Part shown: positions 44,673 to 54,907 of the stretch, in pieces
How positions within the stretch are numbered: position 1 is the stretch's first letter
Layout: every line of letters begins with the position of its first letter
From: Cliona cf. orientalis
Lineage: Eukaryota > Porifera > Demospongiae > Clionaida > Clionaidae
Direction: 5' to 3'
Length of the DNA stretch: 64,000 nt
Assembly: GCA_963930775.1 (NCBI GenBank)
Contig: OZ005692.1
Span: 10,211,029-10,275,028, forward strand
The notes under the pieces: model-generated
Told to the model about the DNA's origin: nothing
Database searches by the model: none
The model's input: the letters and a program-made list of their open reading frames with translations, nothing else
Position numbers and translations under genes: made by a program

Positions 44673-45655
44673 GAGAAGAGAGAAAAAGACAGAGAGAGAG
44701 ACTAAGATTACAAAATATTGTTGTGTTTACAGTGGCGCCATATGGCATCACTTAACTTAGTGTCCTTAAGCACAGAACACAAAGTGTCAGTACAAATTAT
44801 TTGACTGCATTTCTTGTTTTCGTACATGATATATAGATGAGGAAAACAGTGGGTGTGTCCGTGTTTCCCGTTGGATTCAGCGGTGGACTGAAGTTGGAAG
44901 GCCCACTCTGTGTCAACGGCACTGCCTCAAAGTGGCATGCAGCATGGGATCCGAACAGGTCAGAATTCACATTCCCATTCCAGATCTAGCATGACAATTA
45001 ATAAATTATTTTTGTGATTTGATCAGCACTACATGTATACTGAGCTCCCATAATATAATATTATTATAGATCCAGCATCTTCATACAATGACAAATACAT
45101 TACATTCATTCACACCCACCCCACCCCCCCCCCCCCCCCCCCCCCCCAAAAAAAAATTCTGATATTTAATTTCTCTTCTCTGCTATACGTAGACCATTTC
45201 CGATCGACATGGCTGGGTTCTCCATCAATGTCCAAAAGATCCTGGACAAGCCTGAAGTGAGAGTTGGACTGCTGGAGGATGGAAAACCAACAAAGAGAGG
45301 CTACCTAGAAACCTCGTTTCTTGAGAACTTCGCAACTAGGAAGACAGTGGAATGTAGAGGATTATCTAATGAGGTATGGAAACGCTATAATATACCGTAT
45401 AGCCACAAATATTGGCAGGAATTAAATTTGGCAATTGAGCCCCAAAATCGCTATTGCAAGAATATTAGCGGATTTAAATTTGGCGGTTCGGTACGGGATC
45501 GCCATACGTATAATACTATTATATGCAAGTAGGAAATTTTGGCGGATTTTAATTTTAATATAGACCACCAAACAGCCAAATTTTCCGGCTATACGCTATA
45601 TATTAGAGAGAGAGAACAGTAACATTACTGCATGTAGGAGATAATGGTATTGTAG
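42140..45655 (+). CDS. GT43 beta-1,3-glucuronyltransferase-like, C-terminus lost
   Basis: Exons 42140-42260, 43827-44629, 44837-44958, 45193-45373, and a short terminal exon ending TAG at 45653-45655. Exon 1 is a type II Golgi anchor (GTKLFLWTAALILTNLLTAV). A long acidic, Asn-rich stem leads to the GT43 fold: TPTYARITQKVDLTSLCQ, VEQRNTGLEWIRQRC, the metal-binding FMDDDNKYD (about 295-301), SVFPVGFSGG, PIDMAGFSIN, and the glutamate of LETSFLEN that corresponds to the catalytic base. Such enzymes transfer glucuronate from UDP-glucuronate to galactose in glycosaminoglycan linkers or HNK-1-type glycans. The conserved last exon (WH-K-TQ in the sisters) is absent: after ATA ATG GTA the sequence is TTG TAG, then a minisatellite. 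Activity is therefore doubtful. Confidence 0.8.
42269..42297 (+). repeat. (CA)n microsatellite
   Basis: About 14 CA units lie just inside intron 1 of the GT43 gene. A poly-G run follows at 42640-42658. Confidence 0.9.
43632..43753. repeat. Inverted repeat with conserved loop
   Basis: The arms are ATGAAACAA...GATTCTTTGTGGAC and GTCCACAAAGAATC...TTGTTTCAT. The ~60-base loop contains CTGAGGATGACTAGA and AAACGTCGGC. It lies in intron 1 of the first GT43 gene, about 75 bases before exon 2, and is probably a short mobile-element remnant. Confidence 0.6.
45122..45147 (+). repeat. Poly-C run before exon 4
   Basis: An interrupted run of about 26 C followed by A-run stands 45 bases upstream of the acceptor of GT43 exon 4. 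Confidence 0.85.
45390..45600. mobile_element. Imperfect inverted-repeat element
   Basis: The left ATACCGTATAGCC and right GGCTATACGCTAT frame ~200 bases with internal mirrored GGCAATT/AATTTGGC-type words. It lies just 3' of exon 4 of the first GT43 gene. The ends resemble those of 52154-52634, suggesting a related MITE family. Confidence 0.5.
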
Positions 45656-45731
45656 GTAATATTGGTAAAGTAAGTAAAATCGGTAATGTGGGTAAAGTGG
45701 GTAAAGTAAGGTAATAATATTATGAGTAAAT

Positions 45732-46155
45732 CAAGAGTAGATAATAAAGAGAGAGAGGGAGTGTCCAATGCACTATAATAATATTATGCTCCATACAACA
45801 TGTTTGCGTCGAGTAACATGACTTCCCACCTTGCGCACGTGATTAGCCCTAGAGGCTAAGTACTTGATTTATCGTAAGATTGCGAAGAATAGGGGGCGTT
45901 TTTTGTGAGCTTTGTGCTAGAATCTTCATGAACGCTCGCTTTATATTATTGTTATCTGGAGGGTTATCTGCTAGTGTTTTTAGTTGAAACTGCGCTTGCG
46001 TTAGCTTGTACTCAAGGCCACACCCACGACATACCATTTGAATTGAGCACTCTCATTGGTCAATTTTTGAATTCCTGGCGCATGACTTTCTGCAGACATC
46101 CTACACAGAGCATATAGCGCATTGGACACTCTCTTATTTCTATTATCTACTCTTG
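45732..46155. mobile_element. Inverted-repeat element inside the minisatellite
   Basis: The left arm CAAGAGTAGATAATA...AGTGTCCAATGCACTATA mirrors the right arm TATAGCGCATTGGACACT...TATTATCTACTCTTG, about 45 bp each. The interior has no coding signal. It splits the GTAAGT-type array. Confidence 0.75.
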
Positions 46156-46802
46156 GAGTAAAGTAAGTAAAATCAGTAATGTGGATAAAGTAAGTAAAAT
46201 TCGTAATAATAATATTATGAGTAAAGTTGAGTAAAGTTGGTAATGTGGGTAAAGTAATTATGAGTAAAAGTAAATAAAATCAGTAATGTGGGTAAAGTAA
46301 AGTAAGTAATAATGATAATATAAGTGAAGTTTCCCCATATGTTTGTATAGGGAAGCCATGCATTTGCAATGTTTTCGCCCACGCGCACATAGACTTGACG
46401 CCCTTTACCCAATTTGGCCAAAATTGGATTATAGGCAACCTGCTTGCATTGTATGGCTCTACTAAGCATACAGCTCAACTGTGTCGTGGGTTTTTTCTGC
46501 TTAGTGTGTGGTCTCCTTATAATAATATAAGTAAAAGTAAGTAAAATCGGTAATGTGGGTAAAGTAAGTAAAATCCATAATATGAGTAAAATAAGTAAAA
46601 TTGGTAATGTGGGTAAAGTGAATAAAATCCGTAATGTGGGTAAAGTAAGTAAAATATGAGTAAAAGTTAGTAAAATCCATAATATGAGTAAAGTAAGTAA
46701 AATCAGTAATGTGGGTAAAGTAAATAAAATTGGTAATATGAGTAAAATAAGTAAAATCGGTAAAGTAAGTAAAATCAGTAATGTACAATAATATTAGTGT
46801 GC

Positions 46803-46917
46803 TACATATAAAGTGTCATGTTTTATTAGATTAGTATAGGCAGTATAGGTAATTGTGGTCAGGTCAAAAAAGGGCATCTATAGATCTAGGGGAACAAAAC
46901 ATGACACTTTATAATAT
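46803..46917. mobile_element. Short inverted-repeat element
   Basis: The arms ATATAAAGTGTCATGTTTT and AAAACATGACACTTTATAAT bound ~75 bases. One arm recurs alone at about 47204-47222 at the other edge of the array. Confidence 0.65.
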
Positions 46918-47255
46918 TATGTAAGTAAAATTGGTAATGTGGGTAATGTAAGTAAAATTGGTAATACTATGAGTAAAGTAAGTAAAATCGGTAATGTGGG
47001 TAAAGTAAGTAAAATAATATTGGTAATGTGGATAAAGTGGGTAAAGTAAGTAAAATTGGTAATAATATGAGTAAAGTAAGTAATGTGGGTAAAGTAAGTA
47101 AAATAATTACTATTTTTTGGTAATATGAGTAAAGTAAGTAAAATTGGTAATGTGGGTAAAGTAAGTAAAATCGGTAATGTACAATAACATTAATATACTA
47201 CATATAAAGTGTCATGTTTTAATAATTATTATTAATCTCTCTCCCCCCCCCCCCC

Positions 47256-47257
<2 letters not shown>

Positions 47258-47299
<42 letters not shown>
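47258..47299 (+). repeat. (CA)n microsatellite
   Basis: About 20 CA units with a preceding C run close the minisatellite region. Confidence 0.9.
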
Positions 47300-47305
<6 letters not shown>

Positions 47306-47410
47306 GTAGATCTTGGTATGGCATGTAAAGACACAAAAACCCTTGACTATTTATGAAGGAAAGCACCCCTCAGATCCTCTATATGAATTTTAGTGCATAT
47401 CATTATGCTA

Positions 47411-47638
47411 TACCGTATTTCTTCTAAAAATTCGGCCCTTCTAGTTATTCGGCACCCTTTACCGAATGATTGAAAATAGTCTCTAATTTTCGGCAAAGGT
47501 CGTCCGGCATATATTATATGCTATAAACGGGAGTAGAATGCGCACGCAGACAGAATGTTGAATTTTAACCTCTAAAAATTCGGCGAAGCTAAAGCAATAT
47601 TATTATTTCCATGCCGAATTTTTAGAAGAAATACGGTA
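47411..47638. mobile_element. MITE family A, copy 1
   Basis: 228 bp bounded by TACCGTATTTCTTCTAAAAA and TTTTTAGAAGAAATACGGTA, a nearly perfect inverted repeat. Further mirrored words (TTCGGC/GCCGAA) extend the arms. A second copy in opposite orientation lies at 53105-53331. No coding capacity; flanking TA suggests TA target duplication. Confidence 0.88.
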
Positions 47639-48309
47639 ATATTATTATACAACGAATACAATGAAATATATTATTTTCAGATGATCATTGTCATTATTAT
47701 ACCTGGAGGGCATCACTGTGAATAATGCATGCATATTATTAGCTACATGCATTATCCCATGATCGTTACATCAAACATACTAAGTCTTGTAACCGTCCAA
47801 ACTTAGCAAAGCTGGCCACCCGGGGTGGTATCGTAGGGTATACGTAAAGTAGGTCAGGAATCTGATTGGTCAGTTGGAGGTCCACTATTTCACTTCGCCT
47901 TGCTCGGGATGCCACAGTCTCAGGCCTCTATACGACACCACAGTATTAAATTTTGTTGGGTATTGTAGGTATTGTAACAAGGTAAGGTATTTTAGGGTAA
48001 TATAGGTCAGCAATCTGATTGGTCAGTTGGAGATCCACTATTTCACTTCGCTTGGCACAGCCTCAGGCCTCGTAACCATAGTGACTGTAAGTAGGTGGCA
48101 ATTTTTGTTGCTACATGTACGTATATACGTCACATCGTTACCGCGCATTAATAATTATTTTAAAAAATGCGCCCCCCGGCCGGCCGGCCCCCCAATAGGT
48201 GGAGTTCGAGTGCGCTTTAATTGGAATAATACTCCTCTCGACAAGTTGTCTTTATCATGTTAGCGTCGCCTCGTCGTGAATGAAAGAAAGCAACAAGAAT
48301 TCGTCTACT

Positions 48310-49306
48310 ATGAACGGCTACGGGTGTCGGAAGTCGCTCTTCAACCCGCTACCGTGGCTGTTTCCGATCATCTTTATACTGATACTTACCTTCATGTTTA
48401 TCGTCTGGAACGGATCGACCAAAGGTATGATACGTGTATAAAAATAATTACGGCCAAGTGTGTAGCCTAGCCTTTACTGATAGTATAAGTTATTTGCTCA
48501 CTGTTGAGTCATTTATTTCTTTGTAGAAATTTTAACGAGCTTATTAAACTATGGGTGGGCCAAAGTTGAATCCGACTGATGCATTTAATTAGGCCACTTC
48601 AACTTAATACTCTGTTTCTCGGGCCCGACCGACCCTACTTTTAGAGAAAACTTTTGTTAGTTTTGAGGTCAGAGGTCGGATTTAATTACGTTCTGAGCAT
48701 GCGCAATAGGCTTTTGGAGCTAAAACTCGATTATTGACCTAGGACACGCCCAGTTAATTGAATTTATTTTCATTTACAAGCTGGCCTACCGACCCTATCC
48801 TGAGGAGAGGCCAGCCCGAGAAACAGAATATTAAATTGAAGTGGCCTTATGTGATTGTATAATGTTAAACTTGGATCGGCTCAAACTCACTTGGCTCATG
48901 ACCCACCTGACAGTGCCACACCTAGCTATACTATAGTAACAACATTTAAGGCATGATAGTAGGGCATAATTTGGGTGGAGACTGTGGCCACATCAAAGCT
49001 TATGGATTAGCACTATTCCCACATCAAAGGGAATTCTGAACTGAAGGCTTGTCGGGCCGACATGCATGCCTTGGGTATGCTGGGGAGAACACTGATACAT
49101 GTACATGTAGAGTGTCATGTACGTGTACATGTACATGTACTTGAGTAGGGTGAATTTTTATCATGCTTGAGATGTGATCACTAGCCCCATGCCCACTTGA
49201 CCCATGTACCCAAAAGCCTTTTGAGGGGTGGATCAAATTCCCAAAGAATTTAATATCGTGGACTACGGATTTTCTGTACACTATCGTGGGCTAGATACCT
49301 ACATGT

Positions 49307-49399
<93 letters not shown>

Positions 49400-50807
49400 G
49401 GAGAGCTCTACATGTACATGTACTGTGACTAGTTCCTGTGATGTCCATGCCTGAGAGCTTCACGCATCATATTTAGAAATGTACAAGTTGCCGTGCATGC
49501 TACAAGCAATGCAATCATCCAGGTTCCTTACATGTACATGTATATAGTCGGGTGTGTTGGAACTAACAGATCGTGTCAACATTCCTGTCTACAGACCTTG
49601 TATGTATGTTTGTTGGTAGTTGCTCAGCAACCAAAGTTTTTATAGGCAATTTGCTGGCTATGGGAAGGGGTTGGGTCATCATAAAGTAGCCCAATGATGA
49701 ACAGAGGTCAACTACCAACAAAATAGTTATCTGCCAGTAATAGGGGTGCATTCGACCATGCATCTCATGCACCCCAATTACTGGCAGATAACTATTATAT
49801 GTGTGTGTATGTGTAGAATAGTGTGTATTTATAAATTGTAAATTGCCTACTTACACATTATCATGTGTAGCAACCAAGCGTGTTATTAGCTATGAGATGA
49901 ATTCATTAATGTAGATGATCATAAATAGTCAGATACATGTAGCAAAAGAAAGTCATGGATAGTTAGTTAGCATAATACCATAGAATCCCGCGATTACGCC
50001 CCCCCCCCCCCCCTTTGTGCACGTTAGGATTGGGCAAAAGTGGGGAGGGGGCTTATACACGGGATCCTAACATTTCCGTGTGACGACCATTACCAACCGC
50101 AGAATATCACGTGGGCGCGCTATCTCTGTACTTTCTCTGGTTGTTTGGTGGGCAAAACTCGAGAAAAACGACAAAGTAAGGCATATTGTGACACAAATAG
50201 CTAGTTTGCTAGCTGTAGCTACTGTTTTTATTGACTTATGGACCCCATTTTACAGTCAGGGAGGGGGGCTTATACATGTACGCGAGACAAAACTACCTAT
50301 GCAAGAACTTGAGCTAAAAATGCAGGGGGGGGGGGCTTATGCGCGAGGGGGGGCGTAATCGCGGGATTCTACGGCAATATTATTGGACTGCACTCGACCA
50401 TGCAGCTCATGCACCACAACAATTTGTAACTGCTGCATGTGCCTTTGTTGGTAGTTGCCTAGCAACCAAAGTTTTTATAGACAATTTGCCGGCTATGGGA
50501 AGGGGTTGGGTCATCATAAAGTAGGCCAATGATGAACAGAGGTTAACTATCAACAAAATGGTTATCTGACAGTAATTGGGGTGCATGAGATGCATGAGAG
50601 AGAGAGAGAGTGAATTGCTTGAGTATCAAGAATTTATGGAATTGGTTGTGTGTATTAAACTAAGGAAGACAGTAGCCGGCAGTATGTCAATCTATTGTGA
50701 CACTGAAAGTTACAGCTATGTATCCAATTGTAAAGTGTAGTTAGTGAGTTATATCTGTGTGATAAATTAATGGGTGATGGAAGTACAGCTACTATTCTTC
50801 CCTCTCA

Positions 50808-50864
<57 letters not shown>

Positions 50865-53800
50865 CCTTCTCACATACTGGTACATTAATTTCCCAGACTC
50901 TTACACGCTTCAGGACTACAGCTACGTGTATGAAATGTCTGTCAGTGGTGGCCTAAATCACCAAGCCGTCATCAGTCCGCTGGCAGTCGCTGCCAGTAAT
51001 AGTTCAGTTTCACCGCCGAAAGACCAATCTAAGGCAAAAGCTAGTGAGAATAAACACGTAGACTCTGCTCCGCTCAAACCCCCTCAAAATACAGAAGTCA
51101 AGGAGAAAACTGCTGAAGAGAAATTGATGGCCGACAGCAAAAATTTGCAAGTGACCAACAGAACTATTCGTGAGGAAAAGGGAAAACCTGTCGTAGGTAG
51201 TGTAGGGGGTGACGGCAAAAATGCCAAGTCATCAAAATCGTCGGAGGAGGAGGACGACATCCCCACCATATTTGGGATCACTCCCACGTACAAGAGAAGT
51301 ACGCAGAAAGTCGATTTGACTAGTTTATGTCAGACGCTCCTGCTCGTGCCTCGGGTAATGTGGGTAGTAGTTGAGGATGCTGTCGAAAAATCAGATCTAG
51401 TCAAGAATTTTCTTCAGCGCTGCAAGGTAGAGAGTGTGCACATGAACGTGAAGACTCCACCGAAGCAGAAATCGAGGGGAGTTTTGCAGAGGAACGCTGG
51501 ACTGAACTGGATACGTCAACGCTGTACGGAGACAAAGTGCAATGGAGTCGTGTATTTTATGGACGATGATAATAAGTATGATTTGAGACTATTTGAAGAG
51601 GTGAGGGGGAGAGAGAGGATGGATAAATAAGCAGAGGGGTAGAGAGAGAATGTAGACTTTAAAAAATTCGAAATATTTGAAGAGGTGTGAAAGAGGAAGG
51701 GAGGGAGAGAGAGAGAAAGGATGGATATAAGAGAAACAAACAGAGGGGTAGTGAGAGAATATAGTCTTTGAAAAATTCGAAATATTTGGAGAGGTGAGAA
51801 AGTGAAAGAAGAAGGGAGGGAGAGAGAGAGAGAAAGGATGGATAAGAGAAACAAGCAGAGGGGAAGAGAGAGAGAGAATGTACATGTAGACTTTGAACAA
51901 AAATTCGAAATATTAATCTTGATACACAATGTCTACACCATCCCCTGTGATGTACATGTACATGTACATGCATGCATACTGATCATTCTCTAGATGCGCA
52001 AGACCCAGGGAGTGTCGGTCTTCCCTGTCGCCTTCAGCGGAAACCTGGCAGTGGAGGGCCCGGTCTGTGAGAATGGAAAGGCTGTTAGATGGATTGCTTC
52101 TTTTGCTCCACAAAGGTACACAGTGTAATTGTTTTTAGCTGTTTTTCTTACTGTATACCGTATGGCCGGAAATTTTCGAGGGATCCAATTTTCGCGGAAG
52201 GCCCATCTTCAAAGATTTCGCGATCTAATTTTCGCGGATGGACGTTTCAGGGTTGCTCCACCCACAATATCTGTCCGGCTCCACCTCTTACTGCACGCAC
52301 GCCGCAGCTCAGGAACCGGCCGAAAAAACAGCAAGCGATCGATCGATCGTATACTTGTACTTAGCAGAGATCGAGAAATGGCACGAGAGTAGCATTTGAT
52401 CGAGGCTAGAGACATTTGTGCAGAAGAAGCTCAACAATAATGAACTGGTGTGAAGTAAAGCAGCTGTTAGATCAATCCAGCTGAGCAGCGGCATGCACCA
52501 CGATGGCCACGCCCCCCTGTTATCGCACGTGCGCGCGTGCGTTTAGGTTTTTTTATTTCGCGGGTTTAATTTTCGTGGATCGCTAGTCAACCGCAAAAAT
52601 TGGCTCCCTCGAAAATTTCTGGCCATACGGTATACTACATGTATGTGAAAAACATTGTAGCCTTATTTTGTGAGGCTGAAAGCTTTCACAAGATAGAGCA
52701 GAACGTGATCACAATGATTGAACAAATACACAAAAGGCTGGAAAGTTAATCGCAGAAAAATAGTCTTTTGGAGCATGATTTTGGCCTATATACATGTAGC
52801 CACAACATTACCCCCTCGAAGACTTTAGGCTGGAAAAATTGTCACCCTTCGTCACTTTGCTTTTTCCCTGAGCATGATTACATAGTTCGAGCCTTAGGTT
52901 GTCCATAAAGAAGCCTATATAATATTATAACCCTAAATCGTGAATATTTCGTTGTTAAAATATTTTCGGACAGCCTGGCTTGTGCGAAAATTAAACGCAT
53001 GAAAATACATCTGCAATATTATTAACGATATTGCGGTACAGGGTCGTTTGTCCGAAAATTATTCAACGCGAAAAATTATTGCACGAAATATTTTAGACAC
53101 GAAATACCGTATTTCTTCTAAAGATTCGGCATGAAAATAATAATATTGCTTTAGCTTCGCCGAATTTTTAGAGGTTAATATTCAACATTCTGTCTGCGTG
53201 CGCATTCCATTCCTGTTTATAGCATATTATACGCATGACGACCTTTGCCGAAAAATTAGAGACTATATTCAATCATTCGGTAAAGGGTGCCGAATAATTA
53301 GAAGGGCCGAATTTTTAGAAGAAATACCGTATTCGCAATTTACATGTACATACGTTATTATACAGCTGCTACAACAGAGGACAGAGTAACACTTTGGGAT
53401 CTTCGTTTTGTTTTAACATGCAGGTCACTGCCAATTGATATGGCTGGATTTGCTGTCAACGTGAACCTTGTCCTGAAGCATCGTGACGCTGTGATCGGTA
53501 AAAATAAGAATGGTAAGGCCTCTCTTCCTGGCTACCTCGAACCAGACTTCCTTGAACAGATGTGTACGAGAGAAACAGTGGAGTGCAGAGGTCAAAAAGA
53601 GGTACGGATCTGTGGTGCTCTATAACTAGTGGTGATGAAAATCATCTGTGCGGGGCAAGCCTTCGCAAAAGGCATAAGATTTCTTTGAAAGCACACAGGC
53701 ATGCACATGGGGTTGGTACCCCAATAGCTAGGCCTGAGAAGCTACCACAACAGTGAAAGTACATGTACCATAGACTGCTAGTATAATAATATACATGTAC

Positions 53801-54151
53801 ATATTATAAAACCGCTTCCTGTCTCTCGTGTATTCGGGGCTCGCTCAGACTCGCCCCAAATTATCATCAAGAGTGGATTATATTATAGTACAGTTTGACT
53901 GATATCAGTTATCAGCACATGTGCATATGAATTCTGGCCCGATCCATAATAGGGCGGGCGAAGCCTGAACTGCTGGGTATAGTGTTAAGTGCTTAATACA
54001 AGAGTGGCTCATAATAATTATGGCAATAGTAGAGCATTTTGACGACCTTTACCATATTACTCTGGTGTTGCAGGTGATGGTGTGGCACACGAAAACTCAG
54101 GCCAGAGTTACGAACGATAATGCCCCGAAAGAAGGATATGAAGTACGATGA
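48310..54151 (+). CDS. GT43 beta-1,3-glucuronyltransferase-like, complete
   Basis: Five exons (48310-48424, 50897-51600, 51994-52115, 53424-53601, 54074-54151) join in frame to 398 residues. The start gives a type II anchor (LFPIIFILILTFMFIVW). A Ser/Lys-rich stem with NxS/T sites follows, then the catalytic domain: TPTYKRSTQKVDLTSLCQ, LQRNAGLNWIRQRC, FMDDDNKYD (DDD at 261-263, binds Mn and UDP), SVFPVAFSGN, PIDMAGFAVN, the LEPDFLEQ glutamate equivalent to the catalytic base, and the terminal VMVWHTKTQ. All landmark residues of the family are present, so this is the best candidate for an active enzyme here. Acceptor sugar (linker galactose or N-acetyllactosamine) cannot be read from sequence. 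Intron phases equal those of the three sister genes. Confidence 0.87.
48590..48849. mobile_element. MITE in intron 1 of GT43
   Basis: The left end AGGCCACTTCAACTTAATAC then TCTGTTTCTCGGGC mirrors the right end GCCCGAGAAACAGA...GAAGTGGCCT. Total ~260 bp, no reading frame. Confidence 0.82.
49310..49396 (+). repeat. (GA)n microsatellite
   Basis: About 43 uninterrupted GA units in intron 1 of the complete GT43 gene. Confidence 0.95.
49609..49750 (+). repeat. Dispersed repeat, copy 1
   Basis: The ~142-bp block (TTTGTTGGTAGTTGC...GGGGTGCA) is about 93% identical by eye to 50443-50585. Its right part forms a hairpin with 49777-49796 (AATAGTTATCTGCCAGTAAT mirrored). Confidence 0.8.
49981..50371. 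mobile_element. MITE with G/C-run inner borders
   Basis: TAGAATCCCGCGATTACGCC and GGCGTAATCGCGGGATTCTA are perfect inverted repeats. Each is followed inward by a C run (about 15) or G run. ~391 bp, non-coding. It separates the two dispersed repeat copies. Confidence 0.88.
50443..50585 (+). repeat. Dispersed repeat, copy 2
   Basis: Second copy of the block at 49609-49750, in the same orientation, about 830 bases downstream and on the other side of the 49981-50371 element. Confidence 0.8.
50812..50860 (+). repeat. (CT)n microsatellite at an acceptor
   Basis: About 24 CT units end 36 bases before the acceptor of exon 2 (50895-50896) and extend its pyrimidine tract. Confidence 0.92.
51591..51911 (+). 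repeat. Tandem repeat duplicating an exon end and its donor
   Basis: Three units of about 84, 109 and 128 bases begin at 51591, 51675 and 51784. Each starts with ATTTGAAGAG or ATTTGGAGAG and then GTG(A/T)G, that is, the last ten coding bases of GT43 exon 2 plus its 5' splice site. Each continues with GA-rich sequence and ends in ATTCGAAAT. Confidence 0.85.
52154..52634. mobile_element. MITE in intron 3 of GT43
   Basis: TATACCGTATGGCC then GGAAATTTTCGAGGG mirrors CCCTCGAAAATTTC then TGGCCATACGGTATA. ~480 bp. Inner parts repeat TTTTCGCGG words. No coding capacity. Confidence 0.87.
53105..53331. mobile_element. MITE family A, copy 2 (inverted orientation)
   Basis: 227 bp, the reverse complement of the element at 47411-47638 over most of its length, with the same TACCGTATTTCTTCTAAA end. 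It lies in intron 3 of the complete GT43 gene, about 90 bases before exon 4. Confidence 0.87.
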
Positions 54152-54172
54152 CCCAGCAACAGCTAGCTTCTT

Positions 54173-54175
<3 letters not shown>

Positions 54176-54252
<77 letters not shown>
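54176..54252 (+). repeat. (CT)n microsatellite in 3' flank
   Basis: About 38 CT units begin some 25 bases after the stop codon of the complete GT43 gene, so they probably lie in its 3' UTR. Confidence 0.92.
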
Positions 54253-54258
<6 letters not shown>

Positions 54259-54698
54259 CCCCCCTCTTCCTCCTTTTACATGTACAAGCCGTCATATAAT
54301 ATTATTGCAACTGTTCTCTTTCGGAATATTTTGTGTGATATTATAAAGCAATATTCTACATAAGATGCATTGTGTTAATTATTTATTACATGTCCACTAT
54401 CACTAATATATATATATAATATATATTTTTGCCACTATGATTATGGTTATATGTGAGAAAAGGGACCATATCGCGCAAAACGCGATTATTTGCCATTTTT
54501 CAAACTGTAACCATTTCAAGGCCTCGCGAGCCCTAGGTTTCTGGCTTGGTTTGTTAGCAGTTTGGGCCTTCTACTTCACAGATCCAACATTAGAAGCCTG
54601 AGCAATCCTTCTGTCCAGAGCAGTGAGCCGCCAAATCAAGGCATAAAACGGCGATTTTCGAGCACATGTGCAATAATAGATCTAGTTCATAATAATAT

Positions 54699-54736
54699 TA
54701 TTATAGACTACGTAAACGTTTACGTAGTCTATAATA
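54699..54736. repeat. Perfect 38-bp palindrome
   Basis: The half-site TATTATAGACTACGTAAAC (from 54699) is followed with no spacer by its exact reverse complement. It lies ~170 bases upstream of the ATG of the next GT43 gene. Confidence 0.9.
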
Positions 54737-54907
54737 TGATATATACCAGTGCAGTCTAGTCATGCATGTGACGTTATTTTTATGCATGCGCAATATGCTC
54801 CGGGATATGGATCCGGGCGTGGTCAAATTCGTGCCGGCCTCGTCCCCAGTCTCCGCGTTGGGAAGGGCCTGGAGATGAGGCCAAGATCCACATAGCTATA
54901 AGCTGAG

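Larger units (their letters stand above)
45657..47190 (+). repeat. Minisatellite rich in GTAAGT, with insertions
   Basis: Degenerate tandem units of about 27 bases (GTAAAGTAAGTAAAATCGG then TAATGTGG) occupy 45657-45745, 46155-46320, 46525-46790 and 46920-47190. They are broken by inserted inverted-repeat elements at 45732-46155 and 46803-46917 and by unique DNA at 46325-46515. The array starts directly after the stop of the truncated GT43 gene. Open frames across it on the minus strand (Tyr-Phe-Thr-His repeats) are by-products. Confidence 0.85.
54152..54907. other. Intergenic region between two GT43 genes
   Basis: It contains a (CT)n run at 54176-54252, a perfect 38-bp palindrome at 54699-54736 and a stretch of GC-richer promoter-like DNA just before the next ATG at 54908. 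No gene seen. Confidence 0.55.

Noticed and set aside
46501-46788. Minus-strand frame with Tyr-Phe-Thr-His repeats
   Set aside because: It is the reverse strand of the GTAAGT-type minisatellite; the period of 27 bases happens to avoid stops.
45657-47190. Possible CRISPR-like array
   Set aside because: Units are contiguous and degenerate with no unique spacers, and the setting is a eukaryotic intron/intergenic region.
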